Translations under genes and position numbers: made by a program
Shown here: positions 37,013-48,616 of the stretch, piece after piece
Layout: each line of letters starts with the position of its first letter
How positions within the stretch are numbered: position 1 is the stretch's first letter
The notes under the pieces: generated by a model
Databases searched by the model: none
Seen by the model: the letters and a program-made list of their open reading frames with translations, nothing else
Told to the model about the DNA's origin: nothing
Source of the DNA: Heterotrichella gracilis
Taxonomy: Eukaryota; Sar; Xanthophyceae; Tribonematales; Xanthonemataceae
Length of the DNA stretch: 64,000 bases
NCBI GenBank assembly: GCA_032358255.1
Contig: JAULBX010030707.1
Span: 115,882-179,881, forward strand
Direction: 5' to 3'

Positions 37013-40000
37013 CCATGAGGGCAGTGCGGGACCACACCAGGGCGCCACGTGGCACGTTCCTGCGGCACCACTCCACCTCCCTCCGGCGCTGCGCCTCGTC
37101 GGCGTCGGCGATGGCGATGCAGCGCGCTGAGCTGGCGGCCCGTGATTGGTCCGCCACCAGGGTCCCCCCCGCGTGCTTGATCAGGTCGCGCAGGCTTTCC
37201 ACCTTGGTGCCCTCAACGGCTTGGAGACCTGCAGCCATGGAGTTGGGCGAGATTGGTACTTATTTCTTTTAATGCGCAAAGCTCCTGGCAAAGCTGTCTT
37301 GTGCAGCAGCGGGCTGTGCGGTCCAGGGATGTGGCAAGGCTGAACCGCAGAACCTACAGGGTATATCAAACCGGAAATCCTACACTATGTATCCTACAAC
37401 CCTCACCTGGCGTCAGCACCACTGCTCTATTGTGAAGCAGGAACAAGTGCTGCGCCCCCAACAGGGAGGTGGCCTGCTTAACCCTTAACCCTAAAATACT
37501 ACACCTACAACCCTACTCTGGCGTGACCACGACTGCTGTATTGTGCAGCAGCAGGGAGTGTCAAGCACAAACCATTGATACCCTAAACCCTGCAATCCCA
37601 CCCGGCCAGAGGGAGGTGGCAAGGCTGAACCCTACAACCCTACAACCCCATACCCCACAATCCTCACCCGGTGTGAGCACCACTGCAGTGTTGTGCAGCA
37701 GCGGGCTGTGCTGCGCGCGTTCCAGCGAGGTGGCAAGGCTGAATCGCAGCAGGCGCTCAGCGGCTGGGTCCTGCAGCAGGTGCGGTGCGTGGTCCACCCA
37801 CCCGCCCATGCGCCCGCTGGTAACCACCCACGAGTCCTGCACAATGGGCCGGCCTGCCGGCACCCAGCACTGTTATTAGGACTGATTGAAACTGATCAGA
37901 ACTATCATGATTGCGGGTGGGATGGGGTGGCGGATGGTGGACAATGGGGTGCTAAGCACGTCAAGCGCATGATTAAGACTGATCAAACAGATAGGGCTTG
38001 AAGTTCTTGACAATGTGTAAGATTCGCCGCATGACCATGATTCAGTAGAAAATCCCCATCACCATCCCCCAGCGCCACCCAGCCCAGAACTTCATTCCTT
38101 TTTCCCTTTAATTCTATGGATCTCATTCTTAACTTCGATAAATATATACATTTACTATACGTCCATGTCCCCCACTCACCTGCTGCCAGCGCCACCAGCG
38201 TGCGCAGCGACTTAACAAACCCGTGCTCCCTCTCCCCCTTGACAGGGTTGAGTGTTACCAGGTGTGTGAAGTCAAGGTCATCGCCACCCACCACCACCCC
38301 GCCCAGCCGCTCTACTGTGCGCCCCAAGGCGGCTCGCGCACAGGCGCTGACACAGGAAGACACAAGCACACGCACCTGCCTGTATTGGGGAGGGGGCGGA
38401 AGCAGGCACCAATTAGTAACTTATTAGCTGGTTTGGATCACGTCCAAATCGCCCAAGATTTCAACAAATTTTAATTATTAACGCCAATATTAATATGAAA
38501 TTTACTGTTACATCATTTCATTCCAAAGAAATTGTGCTTTGCAACAGGCATCACATTGAACAATTAACAAGGCAAAAACATGGTGTAGGGTTGGCCTTAC
38601 CTGGACTCTGGCTTGCCCCTCAGCCTGCTCCGCTCATGTATGCCGCTCACCCCCGCCCCCCCCTCCTGCGTTCCCTCCTTGGCCACCACCCCGCCACCTG
38701 CACCCCCCTTCCCACCAGCCCCCCCTCTCCCCCTACCACTTGCACGCGGCGCTGCAGGTGCGCTGGCTTCCGCCACAGCCCCATCCTCCCCGCCGAGGTC
38801 GAGTTTGCCCCTCTTGGTTTGCCCCTTTCCCCTGGCATCCTCCCCTTGGGGGTCACCCTCCGCTGCCCGCTTTTGACCACGGGACCGCGAGGCTGTTTCG
38901 CCTGGCGCCTGCTGAGGGAGTGGCGCCTCTGCTGCCTGCTTCTTGCCGCGGGCCCGCGAGGCTGTTCCACCTGGGCCACCTACTGTTTCGCCTGCCGCCT
39001 CCACTGCCTGCTGCTGCCCCCGCCTCACGCCGATCCGCATGCTACCCACCCCTTGAGCAGCGCTCGGCGCCGCCACATCCTCTGCATTGCCACGGGTGGG
39101 GACCCGGGCAGCCCTTTCTGAGGGCTCCTTGGCAGCTGATGGCGGTGGTGGTGCTGATGCTGGTAATAGTGGTGGTGGTGCTGGTGGGGGCAGCTTCCCT
39201 CCCCGCCCTGCTTTCCCCTTCTCCACGCGGCCTTGTCCCGCATCCTGACTGGCTGTTGCTACTGGTGCTGGTGCTGGTGCTGGTGCTGGTGGTGGTGGCA
39301 GGTTCCCTCCCCGCCCTAATTTCCCTCCTTTCCCCCTGGTCGCATGGCCCTGTCCCGCATCCTGATTGGCCGCTACAGCCGGGGCGGATGGACCTCCTGC
39401 TTTCTCTCCCTTGATCGCTGCTGCTGCTTTGCCCCTTGTAGGACGGCCTGGCTGTTCCGGGGCGATGGCTGGCTCAGGTGGGGGGGGCACTGGGGAGGTG
39501 GTGGATGCTTTCCCCCTTGCGCCCCTGGCTCGCTTTTCCATGGCAACAGCAGGGGGCTGTGGCAGTGCAGGTGAGGCTTTTGTTTCATTTGCTTTCCCCC
39601 TTGCACCCCGGGCCCTCTTTTCAGCTGCACCAGATGGTGGTGGTTCTGGTTCTGGTGGTTCTGGTGGTGGTGGTGGTACTGATGTTGCCGCTGATGCCGT
39701 CGCTTCAACCCTAGAGGGGCGGACTGGCTGTGCAGCGGCAATGGCAGCGGCAGGGTGGGGTGGCGGGACAGGGGAAGCATCCATTTTCTTTGCTTTCCCC
39801 CTTCCTTTCATCCGAGAAGATCCCACTGCTGCCGCCTCCCCTTGCCCATCCCTGCCCACAGCCACGCCCTCATCCACACCACCACCAGCACCCTCCTCTG
39901 CCGGCGAAGGTGGGGTCGCCTGGCGTGCGCGCTTGCGAGGTTGGGGTTTCGATTGGGCGGCCTCCACCTGCAATGGCATGCAAGGTGTTACGCCACAGTT

Positions 40001-40669
40001 ACGCCACTCGGCATTATCCAGGGATTGGATCAGGGTCAGCACAGCAATTAAGAATCCAGCACTAGACGACCAAACATGTCATGAACCAAAAAATGCACAA
40101 GTTGACAGCCGCCAATGCGGTGAATCCTTTGGTGAAGCATTGTGAACCACAGCGATGACGCCACCCATCATCAACTGATGTAGCACCAAACCACGCAGAC
40201 AGCACAACCCAATAAAGAGCAGAAAAACAGGAAGCAATATCATTGGAGCACGAAAATATATACGGCCCTGACCTTGCGAGGAGCTCGCTTGCCGCTTGAT
40301 CGTTTGTGCTCCCCTGGCAGGCTGGTGGGTGGTGGTGGGCTAGCGGTGGGTACTGAGGGAAGCGCATCCGCACCCACATCCACTGCCTCAGCCGCCTCGC
40401 TATCGGGCACCACCCCCTCACCCACAGCCACCTCCACACCCACAGCCACCCCGCCACCCAACACCTCACTGTCCGGCAACACATCTGAGCCAGCAGTGGG
40501 TACTGAGGGAGCCACATCCGCACCCACAGCCCCACCAGCAGTGGGTACGGGAGCACCCACATCCGCAGCCGCCTCCTCACTATCCGCCACTATGGCCCCC
40601 CCACCGCCATCAGCAGCGGTGGGAACACCACCCGCCTCCCCTCCCACAGCCAATCCCCCATCGCCACCC

Positions 40670-40717
<48 letters not shown>

Positions 40718-43700
40718 ACTTCTGGTGGTGCTGGTGCTGGTGCTGGTGCTGGTCCAGCTGCTATCCCCACAAATTCCTGGGGATCGTTTGGTCCCAGAGA
40801 TTCGGTGGATGGGAAGCAGCTTGCTAACCGGGCCACTGCCTGCAGCGCGCCTGCCATGTCCTGGCTGGTGGGCTCTGAGGAGGGTATGCTAGGGTGTTGG
40901 GTGGAGGGTTTCGCCTTCCAGGCGCCCGGCTGCGGGGGGCGGGCCTGCAGCAACGGGGATGGAGAAAATAAGTACCATGGCATGCGGTGCTTTGGAATCG
41001 AATGCACAGTCAACCCAGAGGTAACAATGATGTTTAATCCTAATTTACCGTCCATTTTGTTGCTGACAACGAGCCATATCTAGGTCGTTGAGGCCACTTG
41101 GAACCCCATCCAATCAAAAACTAATTTGACCAACGTGTACAATCCGTCGCAATCCACTGACAAACACTGCAGGCGGGATTGCGTGCACGCAGAAAGGCCC
41201 CCAGAGCACCCTTGCCACCCCACCAACACTGCCAAACCCCTGCCATCCTTCCCTGCTAATCCGTAGCCAACCCAGCAATCCACACCAACCTTAGATCCTC
41301 AACCCCAAACATTTTTACATGAATTCCAGCAGAACAGCCAGGTAAGTAAAAACCTAAACCTTGAACCCTAATCCTCGCCTGCTGCAGCAGCTGTCCCGAG
41401 GGCGCGCCTGGCGGGAGGGCCTCTATCGTCCAGCTGCCGCCAGCAACACCCTCGGTAGGGTTCTGCACAGGAGCCGCACCCTCAACAGGGTCTGGCACAG
41501 GTGCTGGAGGCTGAAGAGGGTTCTGAACAAGGGCAGCACCCTCGAAAAGTGTTTCCACAGGAGCTGTACCCTCAAGAGGGTTTTCCACAGGGGCTGCAGC
41601 TCCCACAGGGTCTTGCTCAGCAGGTGCACCCTCAGCAGGGTTTTGCAATGGAGCTGCACCCTGGTTGCTGGTAGGTGGTGGAGGCGGCGACCCTGGGGTA
41701 GGGTGTTGGGAGCCCTGAGCCGCCTGCGCATCCTCCCCTTGGCCTTCAGAGTCCGCCACGACATTGCCTGTGGGTAGGGGTGGGTGTCATGGGGTGTGCC
41801 AACTTGGCATGCCAAGGGGTGTGTGATCATGGTGTCCATGTGGTGTGAGGGTGACAATGGTGGGTGTGGGTGGGTGGCATGAGTGTGTTTGCCTACCCCA
41901 CACCCACACCCCGCACTACAGCCGCGTGGGGTGTAGCAGCATGACGCGTGCGCACCCATGCCCAGCCGCACGCCCTTCCGTTGAACACGGAAGCAACGCC
42001 TGGATTTGCGCAGGGGCCGCACAGTCTGAGATGCATGGCCGCAAGCAGGGCAATGGTTTCAAGGTCTAGGGTTTAGGCTGACACACCCACCTGCGGAATG
42101 CCCGGCGTCGCACGCAGCGCCTGTGGCTCGTTTGGTGTGCCAGGTGGCGCCCTGTGAGCCACTCTGGGGCATTGGCACAGCCGCTGCATGCGCCTCAGGC
42201 TGTGGTCCCCTCAAGGCATCATCATTTGCACCAGCTGGAGCATCAGGGGGGCACAACTCCTCGCCACATGACTCATCTTCGGTTTCATCCCCAGATCCGA
42301 GTGGTCCCCCCCCTTGCGAATCCTCAATTTCCTCCCCAAACGCACGCATCCCGCCCCCTTCAGATGCCTCCGTTTCAGTCCCAGGCGCTCGGCCCCCCCC
42401 ATCCGACGTGTACATCTCCGGTGCTGGCTGATTGCCACCTGGCATGGGCTGTGGTGGAGCATTGCTCACGATCGAAGCTCCAACCTCTGGCAGGTGACAC
42501 TGCGCGGTAGTGGCTGCTTCCAACATCCCAGCTGGCTGTGAATCCGGCCCCTGGGACGAAGTCGGAGAGCCATCGTCCCCAAGCAGCAGCAGCTGAGGAT
42601 TTGCATGGGATGGAGATGCCTGTCCGCCGTTTTTCTGAGGCTCGGTGCCCTCCTGAATGGGGGTCAGATTTGCATTCCTTTGGGCACCACCACCACCACC
42701 ACCACCTCCACCACCTTCCCCTGCATCCTCCCCCACCCCCCCTGCAAGCTCACTGTGCTGAGGGCTGGGTGCAGCAGATGCGACCTCCCCTTGTGCAGCG
42801 GCTGCCGCCACCACCACTCCTTGCGCTGGCTCAGGTGGGTTGTTCTCCCCCCTGGGGTGGGGTGGGGCACCGCCACCTGACCGCTGCGACCCCCCCACAG
42901 ACTGCCTTCCTGTCCTCCCCCTGTCGGGATGTGCCAGATGGGAGCTATGCACCCAATCAGGCTTGTCAACCTGCAGCCAGGATAAGGTTGAGGGTGTAGG
43001 CTTTGGGATTGAGGGTTTAGGATTTTGCGAGTACTCCAAGGGAGCTGTGCACCCTGTCCACCCACGCCTGGTGCAGGGATTATTCGAAACACTTTAAGAG
43101 ACTGCTTCGTAAGGTTTGAGTCGAGCGTGTGAAGCGGGGAGCGGCAGGAAAATTGCGGCAATGCATGAGCCCATGGGCCGAGTGGCGCATGTGTACAGGA
43201 CGCTTTCAGCAGCAACACTTGCAGTGCAGCATGCTGCACAGTGCAGTGCAACTAGGCATGCAGGCTGTTGGCAGCGGTACTGTCAGGGGTGGCAGCATAA
43301 ACCTAAATAGGGTTGCAGCGTGAACCTAGCCAGGCATGGTTGCCAATCAATCCTGTGATGCACTGCCCGCCCTGCCTTGGAAGCCGGTGTTGGCAAGACT
43401 GTACATGCATCCCCACCAACTAACACCGCACCTCTCACCTCACCCAGTACATGAACCTCAGGGAACACAACGGGTAGCCACCGCAGACCGCCAAACCAAA
43501 GGCAAAAACCTCACCCACCCACCTGCTGCGATGGCCTCACTGGCTCTGGAGCGATGACCTCCCCTTGTTGCACCCCCTCCCCATGTTCCTCCCCCTGGCT
43601 CCCCTCCTCGCTGTGCCCATGCAGCAGGTTAAGCAGCAACATGCCTCGATCGCTACCATCACCACCACCACCACCATCACCACCACCTCCGCCACCACCA

Positions 43701-44311
43701 CCACCACCACCGCCACCACCACCACCACCACCCTCCAACGCCTCAGGGAGTGCACACAGCTGTGTGGCGGGGGGGATCTCCATCCCCATCCACTGGGTGG
43801 CTTCGTGTGGGGGGTGGGGGGCTGCGGGGGTGGCGGCTGGTGGGCTGGCTTTGGGTGGGGGCTGGCCGCTGGTCAAGGGGTGTGTGGCAGGATCAACAGG
43901 CTGGGAGGTTGCTGCAGCTGGAGCGGCGGTGGGGGCGGGGGGTGGCGAAACCCTTGATGGGGTCGGGGCAGTGAGGGTCTGTGTCTCACCAAGGGAGTCT
44001 GCAGGTGGGGGTGAGGGGGGGGGAGGGTGTTTCCCCACGGGTGTCGCACTAGCTGTGGGGGGCTGAAGGGCGCTGATCCCTGCCTCTTCGGTGGTTGACA
44101 ACCCCGCAACACCCCCTTCGTCGCCACCACCACCACCACCACCACCACCACCATGCTGTGCCGTCTGTGCCTCCTGCTGCGCTGCCCCTGGCTCCCCGCG
44201 CTCGCTGCCCTCCCCTTGCACACCAGTCGCTGCGCCCCCTGGGTTGGGCTGCGCGCCTGTTGTAGATCCCCCAAGGTGGCTGGCTGGAAGCGCAGGGGAG
44301 GGACCGCCCAC
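36960..44311 (-). CDS. Tandem-BRCT nuclear protein, MDC1-like C-terminus
   Basis: Eight minus-strand exons in consistent phase: 43523..44311, 42091..42970, 41379..41767, 40273..40944, 38601..39967, 38180..38379, 37668..37853, 36960..37228 (1583 residues). A possible first exon is 44367..44678 (ATG at 44678), uncertain. The last three exons form two BRCT repeats. BRCT1 has RVLVSSC, ERLGGVVVGG, VKSLRTLVALAAG and PIVQDSWVVTSG; the linker is DPAAERLLRFSLATSLERA; BRCT2 has LIKHAGGTLVAD. The Lys of VKSLRTLVAL aligns with the Lys that contacts the phosphopeptide in MDC1-type BRCT pairs, suggesting binding of phosphorylated histone tails. The middle is disordered: acidic GGG-spaced repeats, 30-base repeats, poly-Ala, poly-Gly, and basic RARGARGK / TRGK motifs likely to touch DNA. 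The 41379 exon end may use a GC donor. It may be the 3' part of a fusion with the FHA gene upstream. Confidence 0.78.
37300..37760 (-). repeat. Copies of a BRCT exon donor in the following intron
   Basis: The real exon end (CAGCAGCGGGCTGTGC…GGTGGCAAGGCTGAA, about 37695-37742) is echoed near 37304-37352, 37430-37475 and 37545-37632, with AACCCTACAACCCTA motifs between. Confidence 0.85.
40675..40714 (-). repeat. (GCT)n run encoding poly-Ala
   Basis: About thirteen GCT/GCTG triplets; on the minus strand they encode a poly-Ala tract in the BRCT protein. Confidence 0.95.
41432..41665 (-). repeat. 30-base coding minisatellite in the BRCT gene
   Basis: About seven diverged units of 30 bases with core CCCTC(A/G)A(C/G)AGGGTT; on the minus strand each encodes a decapeptide like EGAAPVQNPL. 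Confidence 0.9.
42681..42720 (-). repeat. (CAC)n run encoding poly-Gly
   Basis: CACCACCACCACCACCACC-type run in the BRCT gene exon 42091..42970; Gly on the coding strand. Confidence 0.9.
43656..43735 (-). repeat. Imperfect (CAC)n tract encoding poly-Gly
   Basis: Long ACC/CAC tract giving about 25 mostly Gly residues in exon 43523..44311; a second tract lies at about 44127-44155. Confidence 0.9.
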
Positions 44312-44873
44312 CTGGTGCAACACCACCCCAAGGCTTCAGTGACTGGTGTGCAGAGGGGGAGGGCACCTGTGGGAAAGCAGCTACGACGGGGATGACAGTG
44401 GCGGGAAACGAGGCGGCAGGGGAGGTCAACGAGGCAAAAGCAAGAGGGGATGCGGGGCAAGCGTGCAAGCATACAGCATTGGGACGAGACATATGGTTTT
44501 GATGATCTGTGTAGTTACTCAAATATTTGCCACCAGGTGGCGCAACCAACGTCTGACACAACGGTTCATTTGCAGATATGAAGCAAGGCAAGAAAATGCC
44601 CACGAATATCAAAGCCATAAATAGAGATACAGGGTCTGTTAGAGCGTCAATAGCCAGTGCACCTGGGGTGCGGTCCATACAACTGTGTTAGTCAAACGAG
44701 CTGTACGTCAAATCCAGGCAAACTCAAACAACAAAGTAATTTTGCAGTACGTTTTTTAAAGCGCAGCTATTGTTCCAGCTCTTGTAAAATGGCTGGTGTT
44801 GAAAGACTGGCGCTACGGTCACATACTTTGCAAGGGAGGAAACACGCCCTGCAAGTGGCCATGGTAGCACGTA

Positions 44874-44878
44874 TTACA
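44874..44878 (-). terminator. TGTAA signal after the FHA gene stop
   Basis: Minus-strand TGTAA 227 bases after the FHA stop at 45105. It supports the FHA gene ending here as a gene of its own. Confidence 0.5.
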
Positions 44879-45104
44879 AGGCCTTTGCAGCCCTAAACAC
44901 TAAACCCTCACAGGCATTTGCAGCCCTAAACCCTATCAAGCTATATCTAGCTCTCCCTCCCACCAACCCCTTACGCCTCCGGGTGTTACCACGAAAAAGG
45001 GTACTGCTTTGAAGTCATATAATTCCTGCACTAGTGCAGTGTAAAGCGAGGCGCTGAAAAATGGAAAAGGAAAACCCGTAACCCGCAAAATCCCACTGAA
45101 AACC

Positions 45105-47347
45105 CTAGGCCAGCTGCTTTGCCAGGCGCCGGAGGTCATGGAATCGCGGCGATTTGGGCGAGGGGGAGGGCACGAGGGGACCCACGGTGGGGGAGTCGTG
45201 GCTGCGCGTGCGCTTCATCCGCGGGCTGATGGGTGGCGAGGTGGCGCTGGCGGTGGAACCCCCCACCATGGGTGGTGCGGTGACTCCCGCCACCACCGGT
45301 GGTGAGCTGGCACCTCCCGCCGCAAGTGGCGAGGATGTTGGGGGCAGGCGGGCAAGGCTGGGGAGGTTCTGCCTGCGCGACTCCGCCATAGACCCTAGGG
45401 TGGGGGTCCTTGGCTCGGAGGATTTGGAAGTCAGGGATTCGGTGAATCCCAGGGAGCCTCCGATGCCATCCGCGCAGCTGATGCTCTGCGTGTCTGACTC
45501 GCACTGGGTGTCCAGGGAGGTCGCTGTGGGCAGGCCCAGCTCGACATCATCCAGCATCCAGTCGGTGAGCGACAGCTGGCGCAGGCTGGCCCACTCGCTG
45601 AGGGAGGGCGCGCGCTCCGCGGTGATGAGCGACGCGCGGCGCGCGTGCGGGATGGCGATGGCGTGTTCGTGCACCGGCCTATGGAAAACCCTAGACCCTA
45701 GCTCCTGGGAAACGGGCGGCCTAGCGTGCAGGGGGCTGCTGGGTGGTGCGGGTGCAGGTGCGCAGGGGACGTGGGGTGGGGTAACAACCTGTGCGACGCC
45801 CGGCAGGGGGTGGGGGGGAGGCGCGGCGGGGCTGTGGGCGCCTGCGCCTGGTGTAGCGGCAGCTTGTTGGGGGGCGGAGGTGCTTGGGGGGCTTGGGGGC
45901 GCCTGAGGGAGGGTGGGGAGGGAGGTTGGAAGCTGGAGGTTGTGAGAAGGGAGGGAATGTGGGGAGCTCTATCCCTACCCATATATTCATCCCAGGGCCA
46001 GATGGGCACTGGGTGTGGATGTGCCAAGGGTGGGGGGAGCGGGTGCATGGCGCGTGCAGACTGGTAGCTGGAATCCTAGGGGTAAAAGTGCAGCACATAC
46101 TAGGTAGACTGACCCAGAACCAACCGGAAAGGCAGTGCAGCATGAAGGTTGTAGGGACACAGAGCTGCACAGCTAGGTTGTGGGTGTGGCAAATTGTGGG
46201 TAGGGCAGGTTTGGCTGGTGCCTTGCCACTGCAGCGCTGCAGCTGTCATGCACAGGCCAGCTACCACTCAGCAGCCACTGGCCCCTACCTGACGAAGCGT
46301 GCACTGCACAGAACCAAACTGCAGCACGTCGCCGGGCTGTACCGTGTATCTGTCCCCGGGTTGTAGCGTCATCTGGGTGTCGTTCCGCTTCAAATAGCTC
46401 TGCAGGCACAGGATGGATGTGGTCACGGCATGCGCAGGTGCAACCCCAGCTAGGCAGCTGCGAAGGCGGTTTTGAAAGACAACCCACCTTGTTTTTGCTG
46501 TTCATGTCCTTGACAAACCACAGGGCACCCTCCACGTCTGCGGCACGAGGGTTGGTAAGGCAACTACGGTCAGATGCAATGCAGCAGCGTCGCAACAAAG
46601 ATTGATGTTTTGCAGCACGAGGAGCTTACATATATCAGCGTGCCTGGAAGACACACTCTTGTCGTCGATGAACACGCCTGGACAAAAAAAAACGAGACGA
46701 TAAGGGGACGCTGTGAGTATGTAGACAAACAGCGCTGGCCCACTTCGCGTGTGCACACAACATCTCAAAGCATACCATGAACAGGCTGTGACGAGGTGCT
46801 TTGCCACTCTTGCACGCGCTGTCTGTCGTTGCTCGACTGCAACGCTTTTCTGCATATCACATTGCAGCCTGCGTGGTAAGTTTGAAAGTAAAGTCGGTCA
46901 GCCTTGGCGTGGGTGGTGGCTACTATCGTAACTGGGCATTTGAACGAGCAAGGTAGTGCTTGGGTCTTGGTCTAAACACACTTTTAGTCGTACCTGCGTG
47001 TAGTGGAGCGCGGCCTGACCCAGAAGTTCCCTGTATTTGTAGAAAGCCCACCTGTGAATGAGCAAGGCAAGGGTGAGCTGTGAGAACACCGAATCAAGCC
47101 CTGGTCCACGTGGATTTTCATAGGATGAAGAGATGCAACGCTACCCAGAAAACAAGAGTCCAGAGGGGTCAAGAATTCTTCTTCATTGCAGGCTTTTTGC
47201 AAGAGGGCACAAGCTTCCACAACAAATTTGGCAAGCGCAGCCCTTGAGCAGCCCTTGAGCAACGCATGCACCCACCTCTGGCTTCTGTGGGGAAGGTTCT
47301 GTAAAGTCGTCAAACCCGAACACGTCCAGTTCCTGCGTTGCGTCCAT
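45105..47347 (-). CDS. FHA-domain protein, MDC1-like N-terminus
   Basis: Six minus-strand exons, 47276..47347, 46994..47051, 46630..46677, 46488..46537, 46289..46399 and 45105..45902, encode 378 residues with all phases agreeing. The N-terminus is MDATQELDVFGFDDF, with a Thr-Gln ATM/ATR-type site at residue 4. The FHA domain covers about residues 25-113: VGFLQIQGTSGSG, IDDKSVSSRHADI (the SxxH phosphothreonine pocket), WFVKDMNSKNK, and PGDVLQFGSVQCTLRQ. FHA domains bind phosphothreonine peptides in DNA-damage and cell-cycle signalling. The C-terminal 260 residues are Ser/Pro-rich with many SP/TP sites. The last exon could start at 45902 or slightly upstream; both acceptors keep phase. A GTGGGT donor at 45185 in phase 0 could skip the TAG and join the BRCT gene. 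Without that the protein is a free FHA adaptor. Confidence 0.83.
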
Positions 47348-48616
47348 GGTTGCTTCCAAAACCTTGCCTGCTGTTTAGGTCACACACTTCGCGAAGACAG
47401 TGTACCCAATATCGTGTCACTATGGTGATGGGATTCGGCCGTGCAATCAACGGCAGGTTTTTGCAGCGCACGCGAATACAAGAAGGGTGTCCGACAGCTA
47501 GCAGTATTCTGCATGAATGGGCCGTCCAAGGTGTTACAACAAGGCCACTCGCACGTGAAGTGGCGACTTTGTTCCACACAAAATTCAAAACCCACAGATT
47601 CAAACGTTTCGCGCCACCAAAGGGCACCTGACTTGTCGGTGATCATGATCATAACTTTGCCCATTCCTCCCCGTATCACTGATACGCTATCAGTCAAGGA
47701 TTACAAGTCACCCTATTTTCGCTCAACTGCCATTTGCTGGGCTTTTTGGAAGGGAACATGGAAGTGGCAGGTTGAGCTTGCAGTTAATAACAGTGAAGCA
47801 CTGCCAGGTTGTGCGCTCAACGCTTCCAGATGCACCAACACTCACCGGTGGACCCTTGAGTCTTCATGTGCATACCCATTATCACGGCGTTGGGCAATGT
47901 GTCCTGGTCAATCACACCTTAGTTTTTTGCTGGACCAGGTGGCTGGCGGTCATGTAACGCGCCATTGCACCCATACTGACTGCACAACAGTAGCAATGGT
48001 ACGTGCAATTTTGCTGGAAGGCTGCCAATGCCGCAACAGTCAGGCAGCACAAGTCATTCGCTGCGGCGGTTCAGCGCAACGTTTCTTATGGGCACTGGTT
48101 GTTACCCACTGCTCAGGGTTTAGCCAGAAGGCCGGGTACAAAAGTGCAAAGTGGGTGCTGGTCTGCAACCCTGCATTGCATTTATGTATAACTTCAGTGC
48201 CTTTGCTGAGTTACATTAGCTGTTCAAAAGGACAAGCTCTAGTGCTGCGCAACCACGTGTGCAACATCAGTGGCTGGCACGAGGCCATGTGCTGCAATAA
48301 CCCTTTCAGCAGTGATCACTACCCCATCAAGCATCCTACAGACGCTGATCAGTGCCTGTGCAAGACAAACCTCACTCCCCCTGAAACCGGGTGGTGCGAG
48401 GTAACGCTGCTCTTTGCGCTTGAAAAAATAGGTGAGGGTTGCAATTGTCAACTGCCACGTAACATGGCTGGGGCAGGAAACCCCATGCTAGACCCATCAA
48501 GATGTTGGAAACGGTAAAACACAATCGCAGGTAATTATAGGGGCACCCAAAACGGATGACCCCTAACTGTTGCGCCAGTCTTGGTGCGCAGCATCAGCGG
48601 GCTTCAGCAACCCCAC
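47348..48616. other. Region between the FHA and Rieske genes, with a long orphan ORF
   Basis: This separates two minus-strand genes, so it holds the FHA promoter and the Rieske 3' UTR. The plus strand is open from 47441 (first ATG near 47513) to 48517, about 335-358 codons, Cys- and Trp-rich, without recognisable domains or signal peptide. The frame is long for sequence of balanced composition, but no other sign of a gene is seen. CCCTAAA-type motifs are nearly absent here. Confidence 0.3.

Noticed and set aside
45102-45110. Splicing through CTAG|GGTTTT to avoid the FHA stop
   Set aside because: The donor consensus is poor; the upstream GTGGGT at 45185 is a better candidate if the stop is skipped at all.
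45154-45906. 250-codon plus-strand open frame
   Set aside because: Antisense to the FHA gene's last exon; GC-rich coding DNA often leaves such frames open, and it has no splice or domain support.
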